NCBI GenBank assembly: GCA_944363745.1
Contig: CALVVD010000044.1
Location: 1-7,439 of the forward strand
Direction of reading: 5' to 3'
DNA: 7,439 bases
From: an uncultured Bacilli bacterium
GTDB lineage: Bacteria; Bacillota_I; Bacilli_A; RF39; UBA660
Positions 1-5,683 of this stretch are shown in pieces (within the stretch, counting starts at the first letter, position 1; every line of letters begins with the position of its first letter). The notes beneath the pieces are model-generated. The model searched no databases, was not told the origin of the DNA, and saw only the letters and a program-made list of their open reading frames with translations. A program made the position numbers and the translations under genes.

Positions 1-147
1 CCTAAAGGTTTTTTTCAACAAAAACGTCCAATAATTTCTGCCGGCGAAGCTGTTAAAGGACTTAAACCTTTTGAATGGGAAGGTGTTATTGATTTTGATG
101 ATGAAAAACCTAAAAAGACAAAAGATAAGGATGGGAAAAATAAATAA
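1..147 (+). CDS. 3' end of an unidentified protein (partial, 48 residues)
   Basis: The frame is open from the first base of the window to a TAA at 145-147, so only the C-terminus is visible. The translation begins PKGFFQQKRPIISAGEAV and continues through a patch containing KPFEWEGVIDFDD into a lysine/aspartate-rich tail (KPKKTKDKDGKNK). That tail looks like a disordered, charged C-terminus. I do not recognise a family from this fragment. The reading frame is supported by its position directly before a good terminator, whose stem overlaps the stop codon, and by codon use like that of the following genes. It belongs to a transcription unit upstream of, and separate from, the ribosomal operon. 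Function cannot be assigned without the missing 5' part. Confidence 0.7.
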   Translation, partial: PKGFFQQKRPIISAGEAVKGLKPFEWEGVIDFDDEKPKKTKDKDGKNK

Positions 148-180
148 CTTGTTCTAATGGGCAAGTTGTTATTTTTTTTT
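143..180 (+). terminator. Rho-independent terminator after the upstream gene
   Basis: An A/T-rich stem pairs 143-151 with 162-170, including one U-G pair. It can be extended by G-U/C-G pairs 152-154 with 159-161, closing a TAAT loop. It is followed by nine consecutive T residues at 172-180. The 5' arm overlaps the stop codon of the upstream gene. It separates that gene from the rplU promoter. Confidence 0.8.
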
Positions 181-190
181 CGTAAAATAT

Positions 191-219
191 TTGACTAGCC
201 AGTAAAATTATGTTAAAAT
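191..219 (+). promoter_or_regulatory. Sigma-A-type promoter of the rplU-prp-rpmA operon
   Basis: The -35 element is TTGACT (191-196). A 17-base spacer leads to the -10 element TAAAAT (214-219). A TG at 211-212 one base before the -10 makes it an extended -10 promoter. Transcription would start near 226, leaving a leader of about 120 bases before rplU. A strong promoter is expected for a ribosomal protein operon. The start site is inferred from spacing only. Confidence 0.8.
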
Positions 220-225
220 CATAGT

Positions 226-330
226 GTTTGTAGCTTTATATACCTCATATAGGTAAGCTGTAAACCACATCGAAGAGGTAGAAATTGTTAATAGAAGAAC
301 AATACCTTAAGAGTGAGTCTTTAGTTTAAA
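226..330 (+). promoter_or_regulatory. Structured 5' leader of rplU (probable L21 leader RNA)
   Basis: The untranslated region upstream of rplU contains two hairpins. The first pairs TACCT (241-245) with AGGTA (251-255), extended by AGCT (232-235) with AGCT (256-259). The second pairs AGGTA (276-280) with TACCT (303-307) and TTGTT (285-289) with AACAA (298-302). Because both hairpins use the same TACCT/AGGTA words, arms can be exchanged between them. ACCTC (242-246) is also complementary to GAGGT (335-339) in the rplU ribosome binding site. Autoregulatory L21 leaders are known upstream of rplU-rpmA in low-GC Gram-positives. The position fits that family, but I have not matched it to the family consensus, and the switching mechanism is inference. 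Confidence 0.6.
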
Positions 331-345
331 AAAGGAGGTTAAAAA

Positions 346-648
346 ATGTACGCAGTAATTAAAGTTGGTGGAAAACAATATCGTGTAAGCGAAGGAGATG
401 AAATCTTCGTAGAAAAGATTAATGCTAATGCTGGAGATGAAGTAACTTTTGGTGAAGTATTAATGATTGATTCTAAAGTAGGTTCTCCTTATTTAGCAAA
501 TGCTACTGTAACTGGTAGTGTTATTAAAAATGGTAAAGCTAAAAAAATACGTGTTTTCAAGTATAAGAATAAGTCTAGAAGTAATCGTAAAACTCAAGGA
601 CATAGACAACCATATACTAAAGTTAAAATTACTAAGATTAATGGATAA
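346..648 (+). CDS. rplU: 50S ribosomal protein L21
   Basis: This is a large-subunit protein that binds 23S rRNA and is located near L20. The 100 residues are essentially full length for the family. The start [18 protein letters not shown] is the typical L21 N-terminus, and the C-terminal part contains the L21 signature region ([19 protein letters not shown], about residues 70-88), which is basic and contacts rRNA. The ATG has an excellent ribosome binding site, AAAGGAGG at 331-338, seven bases upstream. It is the first gene of the rplU-prp-rpmA operon, the conserved Bacillota order, with the prp start two bases after its stop. Expression is probably controlled by the structured leader. Nothing is unusual in the coding sequence and the assignment is secure. 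Confidence 0.97.
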   Translation: MYAVIKVGGKQYRVSEGDEIFVEKINANAGDEVTFGEVLMIDSKVGSPYLANATVTGSVIKNGKAKKIRVFKYKNKSRSNRKTQGHRQPYTKVKITKING

Positions 649-650
649 TT

Positions 651-953
651 ATGATTAAAGTAAAAGTAGAAAAAGAACAAGGCTATTTTAAGAAAATTAG
701 TATATTAGGTCATGCCATGTACGATGATTATGGTAAAGATATAGTTTGTAGTGCTGTTAGTTCTATTGTAACTACAACTATTAATGGAATACTTACTATT
801 AATAAGAATACTATTACATATCTTGCTAGTAGTAAGGGACTTACTATAAAAGTTTTAAGTAATGATAGAGTAACTCAAAGTTTGCTTAAAAACATGATTA
901 AACTACTTAAAGAATTAGAATTAAAATATAAAGATAATATTAAAATACAGTAA
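651..953 (+). CDS. prp: Ribosomal-processing cysteine protease Prp
   Basis: Prp removes the N-terminal extension of ribosomal protein L27, a step required for functional ribosomes in Bacillota whose L27 carries this extension. The 100-residue protein matches the family in length and in its catalytic pair: His21 in the GHA motif (LGHAMYDDYGKD) and Cys33 in DIVCSAVSSIVTTTINGI. The small, Ser/Thr-rich helix after the cysteine is typical. The gene sits between rplU and rpmA, starts two bases after the rplU stop and ends twelve bases before rpmA. Its target, the matching L27 extension, is encoded immediately downstream. No strong separate ribosome binding site is seen before its ATG, so translation is probably coupled to rplU. 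The identification is secure from motifs and context. Confidence 0.95.
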   Translation: MIKVKVEKEQGYFKKISILGHAMYDDYGKDIVCSAVSSIVTTTINGILTINKNTITYLASSKGLTIKVLSNDRVTQSLLKNMIKLLKELELKYKDNIKIQ

Positions 954-965
954 GGAGGGACTAAA

Positions 966-1253
966 GTGAATTTTTTAAAGTTAGATATTCAATTTTTTGC
1001 TCATAAAAAAGGACAAAGTTCTACATCTAATGGACGTGACTCTATTGGACGTAGATTAGGTGCTAAAGCTGCTGATGGAGAATATATTACAGCAGGTAGC
1101 ATTATTTATCGTCAAAGAGGAACTAAAATATTCCCAGGTGTTAATGTAAAACGTGGTAATGACGATACATTATACTCAACAGTAGATGGTATTGTTAAGT
1201 TTGAACGTAAAGGAAGAGATAAGAAACAAGTTTCTGTTTATCCTGTAAATTAA
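966..1253 (+). CDS. rpmA: 50S ribosomal protein L27, precursor with Prp-cleaved extension
   Basis: L27 is a large-subunit protein whose N-terminus reaches the peptidyl transferase centre. The 95-residue precursor begins [12 protein letters not shown] followed by HKKGQSS. The LDIQFFA sequence ending at Ala12 is the known kind of Prp cleavage site, so mature L27 should begin at His13. The body carries the L27 signature ([17 protein letters not shown]) and the [21 protein letters not shown] segment. The start is GTG at 966, chosen because AAGGAGGGA (952-960) lies five bases upstream and because it gives a complete extension. It ends the operon just before a strong terminator. His at the new N-terminus, where Ser or Ala is common in relatives, is a minor variation. 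The identification is secure. Confidence 0.97.
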   Translation: MNFLKLDIQFFAHKKGQSSTSNGRDSIGRRLGAKAADGEYITAGSIIYRQRGTKIFPGVNVKRGNDDTLYSTVDGIVKFERKGRDKKQVSVYPVN

Positions 1254-1284
1254 AAAGTTGTTACAATGTGTAGCAACTTTTTCT
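1252..1284. terminator. Bidirectional terminator between rpmA and the convergent small gene
   Basis: A nearly perfect stem pairs 1252-1265 with 1269-1282, with one G-U pair (1261/1273) and an ATG triloop. The arms are bounded by A5 (1252-1256) and T5 (1278-1282), so the transcript carries a U-tract in either direction. It starts within the rpmA stop codon and touches the stop codon of the minus-strand gene at 1283-1285. It therefore very probably ends both convergent transcripts. Confidence 0.85.
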
Positions 1285-1531
1285 ATAAATAATTATTTTT
1301 TAACCCAATCAAAATATTAGATATTTCATAATAAATATTATCTCTAATATTACCCTTTAAATTAAGTAAGATACTATTATCCTTTAACAAAATATTATAA
1401 TTTTCTTTTAAAAAATTAGTAATAATAATCGCTTCATCATCTGTTGGATAAATATTTTTACTTTCTAAATATCCCATTACTAAATGATAATTTAAATTTT
1501 TAATATTGTTTCTTATTATTCTTTCTATCAA
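1283..1531 (-). CDS. Small hypothetical protein, possibly DUF2624/YqfT-like
   Basis: This is an 82-residue protein of unknown function, mostly predicted helical and rich in Asn, Ile and Leu, with no membrane segment, signal peptide or cysteine motif. The start is TTG (1529-1531 on the reverse strand). It is supported by AAAGGTGA (complement of 1538-1545) six bases upstream, a good match to the anti-Shine-Dalgarno sequence. The gene ends exactly at a bidirectional terminator shared with rpmA. The layout, with a helix, a short segment like LESKNIYPTDDEA, a second helix and then a hydrophobic stretch near residues 45-60, resembles the small Bacillus protein family DUF2624 (YqfT). That resemblance is from memory and weak. 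The AT-rich composition makes a chance open frame possible, but the binding site and terminator argue for a real gene. Confidence 0.6.
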   Translation of the reverse strand: MIERIIRNNIKNLNYHLVMGYLESKNIYPTDDEAIIITNFLKENYNILLKDNSILLNLKGNIRDNIYYEISNILIGLKNNYL

Positions 1532-1537
1532 TTTTTA

Positions 1538-1545
1538 TCACCTTT
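1538..1545 (-). promoter_or_regulatory. Ribosome binding site supporting a TTG start (minus strand)
   Basis: Read on the minus strand this is AAAGGTGA, followed by six bases and then TTG ATA GAA. It matches the AAGGAGGTGATC consensus well and is the main reason for accepting the small minus-strand gene and its TTG start. Confidence 0.55.
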
Positions 1546-1597
1546 ATTAAATTTATATGTAGTAAATTTTAAAATATGTGATAAACTAGTAAAGAAA

Positions 1598-1605
1598 GAG
1601 GGTGG
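1598..1605 (+). promoter_or_regulatory. Ribosome binding site that decides the PBP start (TTG at 1611)
   Basis: GAGGGTGG lies five bases before TTG 1611-1613. The in-frame GTG at 1602 lies inside this binding site and has no properly spaced site of its own, so the longer start is unlikely. The real N-terminus should be MKIKQKVNSKK. Confidence 0.7.
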
Positions 1606-1610
1606 TTTTT

Positions 1611-3698
1611 TTGAAAATAAAACAGAAAGTTAATAGTAAAAAGATTAATAAACCTGAGCGAAATTATACAGTTAATCAAACAACTTATAAAAAACGTTTT
1701 ATTTTTTTAGGTGCCGTTTTAGTTCTTTTATTTACCATTATTTCTCTTAGACTTTATCAAGTAATGTTAAGAGAGCAAAGTAAATATGAAGATGAGTTAG
1801 CAACACTTGCCACACAAACAGTTGAAGGACCTAGTACCCCTCGTGGTAGAATATTAGATCGGAATGGAAAAGTAATAGTTGACAATAAAGCTGTTAAAAC
1901 TATTTACTATAATAAAGATAAAAGTAGGGGCACAGAAGAAGAAATAAAACTTGCTTATACGGTATCAGCACATTTATCATTAGATTATGATAAAGTTACA
2001 GAAAGAAATAAAAGAGAATTTTTTGTCGCTAAAAATAGTCGTAATATGAATGATAGAATTACTGATAGTGAGTGGGAAAAATATGAACAAAGAAAACTTG
2101 ATAGTGATGATATATATGAACTTAAAATAAAAAGAGTTACTGATGAAGAATTAAATGCTTTTACTGAAGAAGACAATAAAGCTAGCTATTTATATTATTT
2201 AATGAATAAAGGTTATTCTTATGATGATAAAATTATAAAAAATGAAGATGTTAGTGATGAGGAATATGCATATATTGCTGAAAATAATGCTTCTTTACCA
2301 GGATTTAATACTAAACTAGATTGGGAAAGAGTTTATAACTATGGAGATACTTTTAGAACTATTTTAGGTAATATTGGTACTATTCCTAGTGAAGAAAAAG
2401 ATGAGTATATTGCTAAAGGATATTCTTTGAATGATATAGTTGGTACTAGTTATTTAGAAGAAGAGTATGAAGAATATTTAAGAGGTACTAAAGCAATATA
2501 TAGAACTGTTAATTCTCATGAACTTGAACTTGTCAGCGAGGGTAAAAGAGGAAATGATATAGTACTTACTATTGATATAGAACTACAACAACAACTTGAA
2601 ACAATCTTATCTGAAGAAATATTAAGTACGAAAACTCAAGCTAATACTGAGTATTATGATCGCAGTTATGCTGTAATACAAGATCCTAATACAGGAGAAA
2701 TACTAGCTATGGCAGGTAAAGAAGCAGTTAGTGATAGTAATGGTGGTTATAAGATAGTTGATTGTACAACAGGTATTATGACAGATCCAATGACATCAGG
2801 TTCTGTTGTTAAAGGTGCTAGTATGTTAGTTGGCTATAATACAGGAGCTATTACTCCAGGAGAGTATCAAGTAGATGAATGTATTAAAATAGCAGGAACA
2901 CCACAGAAATGTTCATGGAAAACTTTAGGTAGAATTAATGATATTGATGCCCTTGCTCTATCAAGTAACGTTTATCAGTTTAAAACAGCTATGAAAGTAG
3001 CAGGAGCTACCTATCAGTACAATAAACCTCTAGTAATTAATGAAGGAGCTTTTGATATATATAGAAATACTTTTAAAGAATTTGGTCTAGGTGTTAAAAC
3101 AGAAATAGATTTACCTGTTGAGTCATTAGGCTATACTAGTGATAATAAAGCTCCAGGTTTACTTCTTGACTTTGTTATGGGGCAGTATGATACTTATACA
3201 CCAATTCAACTATCCCAATATATTTCAACTTTCGCTAATGGTGGTAATAGATTACAACCTCACTTACTTAAAGAAGTAAGAAAAGCCACAGATGATGAAT
3301 CTCTTGGTGATGTTATATATAGTTTTGATACTAATGTATTAAATGCTGTAAATACAACTCCAGAATATTTAAATAGAGTAAAAGAAGGATTTTATGCTGT
3401 TACTCATAAAAGTTACGGACTAGGTCGTGAATATATCGCTGATATCTATGATCCTAGTGGTAAAACTGGTACTAGTCAAAGTGCAAAAGATACTGATGGC
3501 GATGGAGTTAATGATACAGATACCGTTTCAACTGCCTTTGTTGGTTATGCTCCATCAACAAATCCTAAAATGTCTATAACAGTAACTAGTCCAAACTCAA
3601 CTTGGGAAAACCCTCGTAATAGTTACTCTACTTTAGTTACAAGAAGAATTTCAAGAAGAGCAAGCGATGCTTACTTTGCCTTATATCCAATTGGTTAG
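1611..3698 (+). CDS. Class B penicillin-binding protein (peptidoglycan transpeptidase, PBP2b/PBP2A-like)
   Basis: This DD-transpeptidase cross-links peptidoglycan outside the membrane and is a beta-lactam target. It has 695 residues from the TTG start. In order there is a basic cytoplasmic tail, one membrane anchor (about 30-46), the class B dimerisation (pedestal) domain opening with STPRGRILDRNGK (about 75-87), and the transpeptidase domain. Active-site motifs are SVVK (nucleophile Ser398, Lys401), SSN (451-453) and KTGTS (618-622). The context GSVVKGAS, IDLPVES, the GQYDTYTPIQLSQY segment and FVGYAPSTNP resembles Streptococcus PBP2b and Bacillus PBP2A, so an elongation role with RodA is likely. 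A septal role cannot be excluded, and I give no symbol. There are no PASTA repeats. A Ca2+-type loop (DTDGDGVND, 627-635) follows the KTG motif. The gene probably forms an operon with the following envelope gene, 45 bases away. Confidence 0.92.
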   Translation: MKIKQKVNSKKINKPERNYTVNQTTYKKRFIFLGAVLVLLFTIISLRLYQVMLREQSKYEDELATLATQTVEGPSTPRGRILDRNGKVIVDNKAVKTIYYNKDKSRGTEEEIKLAYTVSAHLSLDYDKVTERNKREFFVAKNSRNMNDRITDSEWEKYEQRKLDSDDIYELKIKRVTDEELNAFTEEDNKASYLYYLMNKGYSYDDKIIKNEDVSDEEYAYIAENNASLPGFNTKLDWERVYNYGDTFRTILGNIGTIPSEEKDEYIAKGYSLNDIVGTSYLEEEYEEYLRGTKAIYRTVNSHELELVSEGKRGNDIVLTIDIELQQQLETILSEEILSTKTQANTEYYDRSYAVIQDPNTGEILAMAGKEAVSDSNGGYKIVDCTTGIMTDPMTSGSVVKGASMLVGYNTGAITPGEYQVDECIKIAGTPQKCSWKTLGRINDIDALALSSNVYQFKTAMKVAGATYQYNKPLVINEGAFDIYRNTFKEFGLGVKTEIDLPVESLGYTSDNKAPGLLLDFVMGQYDTYTPIQLSQYISTFANGGNRLQPHLLKEVRKATDDESLGDVIYSFDTNVLNAVNTTPEYLNRVKEGFYAVTHKSYGLGREYIADIYDPSGKTGTSQSAKDTDGDGVNDTDTVSTAFVGYAPSTNPKMSITVTSPNSTWENPRNSYSTLVTRRISRRASDAYFALYPIG

Positions 3699-3732
3699 AA
3701 TATATTAGAAATCACTTAAATAAAATTATTAT

Positions 3733-3739
3733 GGGTGAT
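3733..3739 (+). promoter_or_regulatory. Ribosome binding site that decides the deacetylase-like start
   Basis: GGGTGAT precedes ATG 3744 by four bases and matches the GGTGAT part of the Shine-Dalgarno consensus. The in-frame GTG at 3735 lies inside this site and lacks one of its own, so ATG 3744 is preferred. Confidence 0.6.
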
Positions 3740-3743
3740 ACTA

Positions 3744-4613
3744 ATGGAATCTTTTAAAAAAGTATTGGAGGCATTGTTAGTAGTTTTAGCTTTGCTCTTT
3801 TCTTTTTACTATACAGAAAAAGCTGTGATTATATTAGAATCTAATGATCCTATTATGAAAGAGATAAAAGAAAACGGTAAAAGTAAGGAAGAAGAAGCTA
3901 TTGATGCTAAAGTAGTTGATAATACTTTAATACCTGGTTATAATGGTTTGAAAATCAATTTAGAAGAAAGTTTTAAAAAGATGAAAAACTATGGTAGTTA
4001 TAATCAAAGTTTACTTGTTTTTGAAGAAATTAGTCCAACTATATCTATAGATGATTATTATGATAAATATATTTCTAGTGGTAATGGTGTTAATACTGAT
4101 GTGGCCTTAATATTTACTCTTGAAGATAGTAATTATTTAAATAAACTAATTGATGTATTAAATTCTACTTCTATAAACTCTACTTTATTTATTGATGGTA
4201 CTGTTTTAGAGAATAATATTACTATTTTTAGTAATCTAGATAAAGAAAAATATGAATTAGAATTACTTAGTTATGATAAGAGCTATGATGAAATGCTTTT
4301 TAAAAATTCTCTATATAAATTAGAAACAATTAGTAATAAGCATCCTAAATACTGTTATGCTTCTTATGATAATGAAGAAGTACTAAATCTATGTAATAAT
4401 TTATCTATGCATACAATAATACCTACTTTAAAATTAGAAGAAAATATCTATGCTAGTATTAAGGGTAATTTAAGGAATGGTAGTATTATTTATGTAAAGC
4501 TATCTGATAGTAATTTATCTAGTCTTAATATTTTAATTAATTATATTAAGCAAAGAGGTTTTACTTTAGTAACATTAGATACTTTATTAAATGAAGGAAG
4601 AAGTGAAAAATAG
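3744..4613 (+). CDS. Membrane-anchored NodB/polysaccharide-deacetylase-like protein, probably catalytically inactive
   Basis: The protein has 289 residues from ATG 3744. A single N-terminal hydrophobic segment (about 7-23) predicts an extracytoplasmic domain. The next region (NTLIPGYNGLKINLEESFKK, then KMKNYGSYNQSLLVFEE) resembles the linker seen before NodB domains of some Bacillota deacetylases. The NodB-like core shows VALIFTLED (120-128), where active enzymes have VALTFDDGP, then STLFIDG (146-152) like the usual ATFFVTG, and finally GSIIYVKLSD (246-255) and GFTLVTLDTLL (272-282), where active enzymes have GSIILLHD and a GYxFVTLxELL end. The metal-binding Asp-Asp pair, the HxxxH motif (here around ELLSYDKSYDEML) and the catalytic His appear absent. 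The fold is inferred by motif alignment by eye. It follows the PBP gene closely, which suggests a wall-related binding or scaffolding role rather than N-deacetylation. Confidence 0.75.
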   Translation: MESFKKVLEALLVVLALLFSFYYTEKAVIILESNDPIMKEIKENGKSKEEEAIDAKVVDNTLIPGYNGLKINLEESFKKMKNYGSYNQSLLVFEEISPTISIDDYYDKYISSGNGVNTDVALIFTLEDSNYLNKLIDVLNSTSINSTLFIDGTVLENNITIFSNLDKEKYELELLSYDKSYDEMLFKNSLYKLETISNKHPKYCYASYDNEEVLNLCNNLSMHTIIPTLKLEENIYASIKGNLRNGSIIYVKLSDSNLSSLNILINYIKQRGFTLVTLDTLLNEGRSEK

Positions 4614-4614
4614 T

Positions 4615-4642
4615 TTGACATTTATTAATTTTGTAGTAAAAT
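4615..4642 (+). promoter_or_regulatory. Promoter of the T-box/thrS operon
   Basis: A perfect -35 TTGACA (4615-4620) begins one base after the preceding stop codon. A 16-base spacer leads to -10 TAAAAT (4637-4642). Transcription would start near 4649, shortly before the T-box stem I. No terminator separates it from the upstream gene, so read-through transcripts could also enter the riboswitch. Confidence 0.75.
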
Positions 4643-4660
4643 TGTATTTATAAATACGTT

Positions 4661-4856
4661 ATTAATTAAGGACTTGATAAAAGAATACTTTTAATCTTAG
4701 AGACTTAACGGTTGGTGAAAGTTAAGAAAAGCTCTTTTGTTACTACCTTAATGAGTAGAATTATAAAAAGTAATTCCGGTAAACACCGTTATCTAAATTA
4801 AGTAAAAAAAGGATGGTACCGTGTATAAAGCACTCCTAATATTAGGAGTGCTTTTT
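4661..4856 (+). promoter_or_regulatory. Threonine T-box riboswitch (tRNA-Thr sensing, specifier ACU)
   Basis: This leader binds tRNA-Thr and continues transcription when the tRNA is uncharged. The stem I base pairs ATTAAGG (4665-4671) with CCTTAAT (4746-4752). The helix above the specifier loop pairs 4679-4683 with 4734-4738. The specifier is ACU at 4742-4744, followed by the usual purine (A4745) just above the basal helix. The distal part has AGAGA (4699-4703) and a CTTAAC/GTTAAG stem (4704-4709/4721-4726) enclosing GGTTGGTGAAA. Two short hairpins follow (4758-4763/4771-4776 and 4777-4780/4785-4788). The T-box sequence AGGATGGTACCGTG (4810-4823) forms the antiterminator: AGGA pairs with TCCT (4834-4837) and GTG with CAC (4831-4833), leaving the seven-base bulge TGGTACC. 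TGGT would pair with an ACCA tRNA end. Threonine identity is confirmed by thrS downstream. Confidence 0.92.
4827..4856 (+). terminator. T-box-controlled Rho-independent terminator
   Basis: A perfect 12-bp stem pairs 4827-4838 with 4843-4854 around an ATAT loop and runs into a T-tract (4852-4856). Its 5' arm contains CACTCCT (4831-4837), the same bases needed for the antiterminator. The two structures are therefore mutually exclusive, as expected for a transcriptional T-box. Confidence 0.9.
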
Positions 4857-4869
4857 CATACAAGAAATG

Positions 4870-4874
4870 AGGAA
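4870..4874 (+). promoter_or_regulatory. Ribosome binding site favouring ATG 4879
   Basis: AGGAA lies four bases before ATG 4879. The earlier in-frame ATG at 4867 has only T-tract and CATACAAGA upstream and no binding site, so the shorter protein starting MRRRKPRVK is preferred. Confidence 0.5.
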
Positions 4875-4878
4875 TATT

Positions 4879-5682
4879 ATGAGAAGACGTAAACCAAGAG
4901 TAAAAGACTTTACTGATCAAGCGATTATAATTTTAGAAAAACAGAAACATGATGATAACTTTACAAGATATGCAAGAGCTATTTTAACGGAAAGATATTT
5001 AGAAGATAGTGTAAGTTTCTACGATCTTTCCAAAAAGTTAAATAAGTCTCGAAGTAAATTTCAAAAAGAGATTTTATGGGGTGCTATTACTACTAAATTA
5101 TTAGTTGAAGAAAATTGTAGTGAAATTATAAGAATTTATAATGCTATAGAAAAATTACCAATTGACGATTTAGTAAAATTAAGTCAAAAAGCTATTGATC
5201 CTCTTATTAGAGGGAAAGCAGAAAAAATATGTTATGAAAAACAACTCGAATTAGAAGAAGAATTGGGACTAGATAAAATCGATTATGAGAAATTTCTTCA
5301 AGATGATTTAGAAATAAATGACGATAATAAGAAAAAATCAAAACCTAAACCAAAAATATCTAAAAGTAACCAATTTGATTTGAGCATTACCACCAAAAAG
5401 TTTTTAAGGAGTTTTTATGATATTCCTTGCGATAGTGAAGAAAGTTTAACTCATAAAGAAATGGAACAAATTTTAACAAGAGAAGGAAATCCTATTCCTA
5501 AACGTGGAAGAGTTCAAAATATATGTTTAGATCAAGTATTAACAGGAGAATGGATTTTAGTTAGGGATAGAAATTATAAAAGAAATGCTATAATTATCCC
5601 TTATATGAATCCACTGACATCTTCTACGAAAGAAATAAAAGTGGAAATGGGAATTTCATATCAAAAGAAAAGGAGAGGATAA
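4879..5682 (+). CDS. Unrecognised basic two-domain protein in the thrS operon
   Basis: The protein has 267 residues, starting at ATG 4879 (or 271 from ATG 4867). I do not recognise a family. No signal peptide or membrane segment is visible, so it should be cytoplasmic. It begins with a basic patch (MRRRKPRVK), followed by a mostly helical region to about residue 141. That region includes a possible helix-turn-helix-like stretch near 47-66 (FYDLSKKLNKSRSKFQKEIL). A lysine/proline-rich, acidic-then-basic linker (about 142-165) joins a C-terminal part with basic segments (PIPKRGRVQNI, VRDRNYKRNAIIIPY) and a basic tail ending KKRRG. The charge suggests nucleic acid binding, but this is inference. 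It lies between the threonine T-box and thrS, its stop one base before the thrS ATG, so it should rise with ThrRS during threonine starvation. It has no TGS-like sequence to replace the domain missing from ThrRS. Confidence 0.85.
   Translation: MRRRKPRVKDFTDQAIIILEKQKHDDNFTRYARAILTERYLEDSVSFYDLSKKLNKSRSKFQKEILWGAITTKLLVEENCSEIIRIYNAIEKLPIDDLVKLSQKAIDPLIRGKAEKICYEKQLELEEELGLDKIDYEKFLQDDLEINDDNKKKSKPKPKISKSNQFDLSITTKKFLRSFYDIPCDSEESLTHKEMEQILTREGNPIPKRGRVQNICLDQVLTGEWILVRDRNYKRNAIIIPYMNPLTSSTKEIKVEMGISYQKKRRG
5671..5678 (+). promoter_or_regulatory. thrS ribosome binding site inside the preceding gene
   Basis: AGGAGAGG lies in the last codons of the upstream gene, five bases before the thrS ATG. 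The overlap suggests translational coupling of the two genes and fixes the thrS start. Confidence 0.75.
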
Positions 5683-5683
5683 A

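Noticed and set aside
1546..1597. Promoters for the divergent PBP and small minus-strand genes
   Set aside because: The region is extremely AT-rich. TGTGATAAA (1577-1585) looks like a weak extended -10, but no matching -35 is present and the leader would be very short, so no promoter is called.
1602..1610. GTG start giving a three-residue longer PBP
   Set aside because: The GTG lies inside the GAGGGTGG ribosome binding site that is correctly spaced for TTG 1611.
1985..2176. 63-codon open frame on the minus strand inside the PBP gene
   Set aside because: It is antisense to a conserved part of the PBP, has a low-complexity Ser/Leu-rich translation and lacks a convincing ribosome binding site or neighbours.
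3735..3743. GTG start giving a three-residue longer deacetylase-like protein
   Set aside because: The GTG is part of the GGGTGAT ribosome binding site for ATG 3744.
4867..4878. Earlier ATG for the unknown T-box-operon protein
   Set aside because: There is no ribosome binding site upstream, whereas ATG 4879 has AGGA at a usable distance. It remains possible but less likely.
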